From Rickettsiales bacterium (GTDB taxonomy: Bacteria > Pseudomonadota > Alphaproteobacteria > Rs-D84), in the NCBI GenBank assembly GCA_031259745.1, contig JAIRLB010000067.1, positions 1 to 5,158 on the forward strand: DNA of 5,158 nt, written 5' to 3'. This document shows, in pieces, positions 5,092 through 5,158 of the stretch. Positions within the stretch are counted from its first letter, which is position 1, and each line of letters begins with the position of its first letter. The notes below the pieces were generated by a model. That model had not been told where the DNA came from. It saw only the letters and a list, made by a program, of their open reading frames with translations, and ran no database searches. Position numbers and translations under genes: made by a program.

Positions 5092-5158
5092 GTATGTCAA
5101 GTTATCCAAGCTTAAATCATTTTTAACCAAGCCGGTTTGTTATGATGCTTACAAATTG
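5090..5158 (+). CDS. Possible start of a gene running off the right end
   Basis: An ATG at 5090 opens a frame that stays open for 23 codons to the window end, beginning MYVKLSKLKSFL. The frame is also open upstream as far as 4985. There is no ribosome-binding site, and the promoter candidate at 5063-5091 would start transcription downstream of this ATG, so both cannot be right as drawn. No family can be assigned from this length. Confidence 0.2.
   Translation, partial: MYVKLSKLKSFLTKPVCYDAYKL

Overview
The window most likely comes from an alphaproteobacterial chromosome. The strongest anchor is a small coiled-coil gene followed, with a 4-base ATGA overlap, by a recognisable zapA cell-division gene. 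This matches the zauP-zapA arrangement known from Caulobacter-type Alphaproteobacteria. The other proteins are mostly of a lineage-restricted type: a secreted cysteine-rich protein, and membrane or acidic proteins with no familiar family. This would fit a host- or gut-associated alphaproteobacterium, but that placement is inference.

Layout, left to right. Positions 1-183 hold no gene. They contain a nested inverted repeat (12-68) and a rho-independent terminator (115-139) that closes something lying to the left. Positions 184-1095 (+) encode an exported protein with 22 cysteines in its predicted mature part. It faces, tail to tail, a three-gene operon on the minus strand that reads 3806 to 1175. 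In transcription order this operon encodes an acidic, largely disordered protein with conserved-looking ends. Next comes a two-helix membrane protein carrying a phage-type NNNPGN lysozyme-like domain. Last is a single-pass membrane protein with a possible calcium-binding loop. The genes are 2 and 11 bases apart. A short divergent promoter region (3807-3885) separates the operon from zauP-like (3886-4095) and zapA (4092-4367), which are closed by a clear terminator at 4394-4434.

The right end (about 4440-5158) looks AT-rich and different. It holds a perfect 8-bp hairpin, a 14-bp palindrome, and an AlpA/excisionase-type helix-turn-helix gene broken by a single-base frameshift. This suggests the edge or a remnant of an integrated element.

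Functionally, zauP-zapA is a Z-ring (FtsZ-associated) module. The divergent operon encodes two predicted inner-membrane proteins plus a scaffold-like partner, one with a cell-wall-type domain. The most interesting hypothesis is that the trio forms an undescribed envelope complex, possibly linked to division or wall remodelling. The sequence shows the gene order and domains, but does not prove the function.
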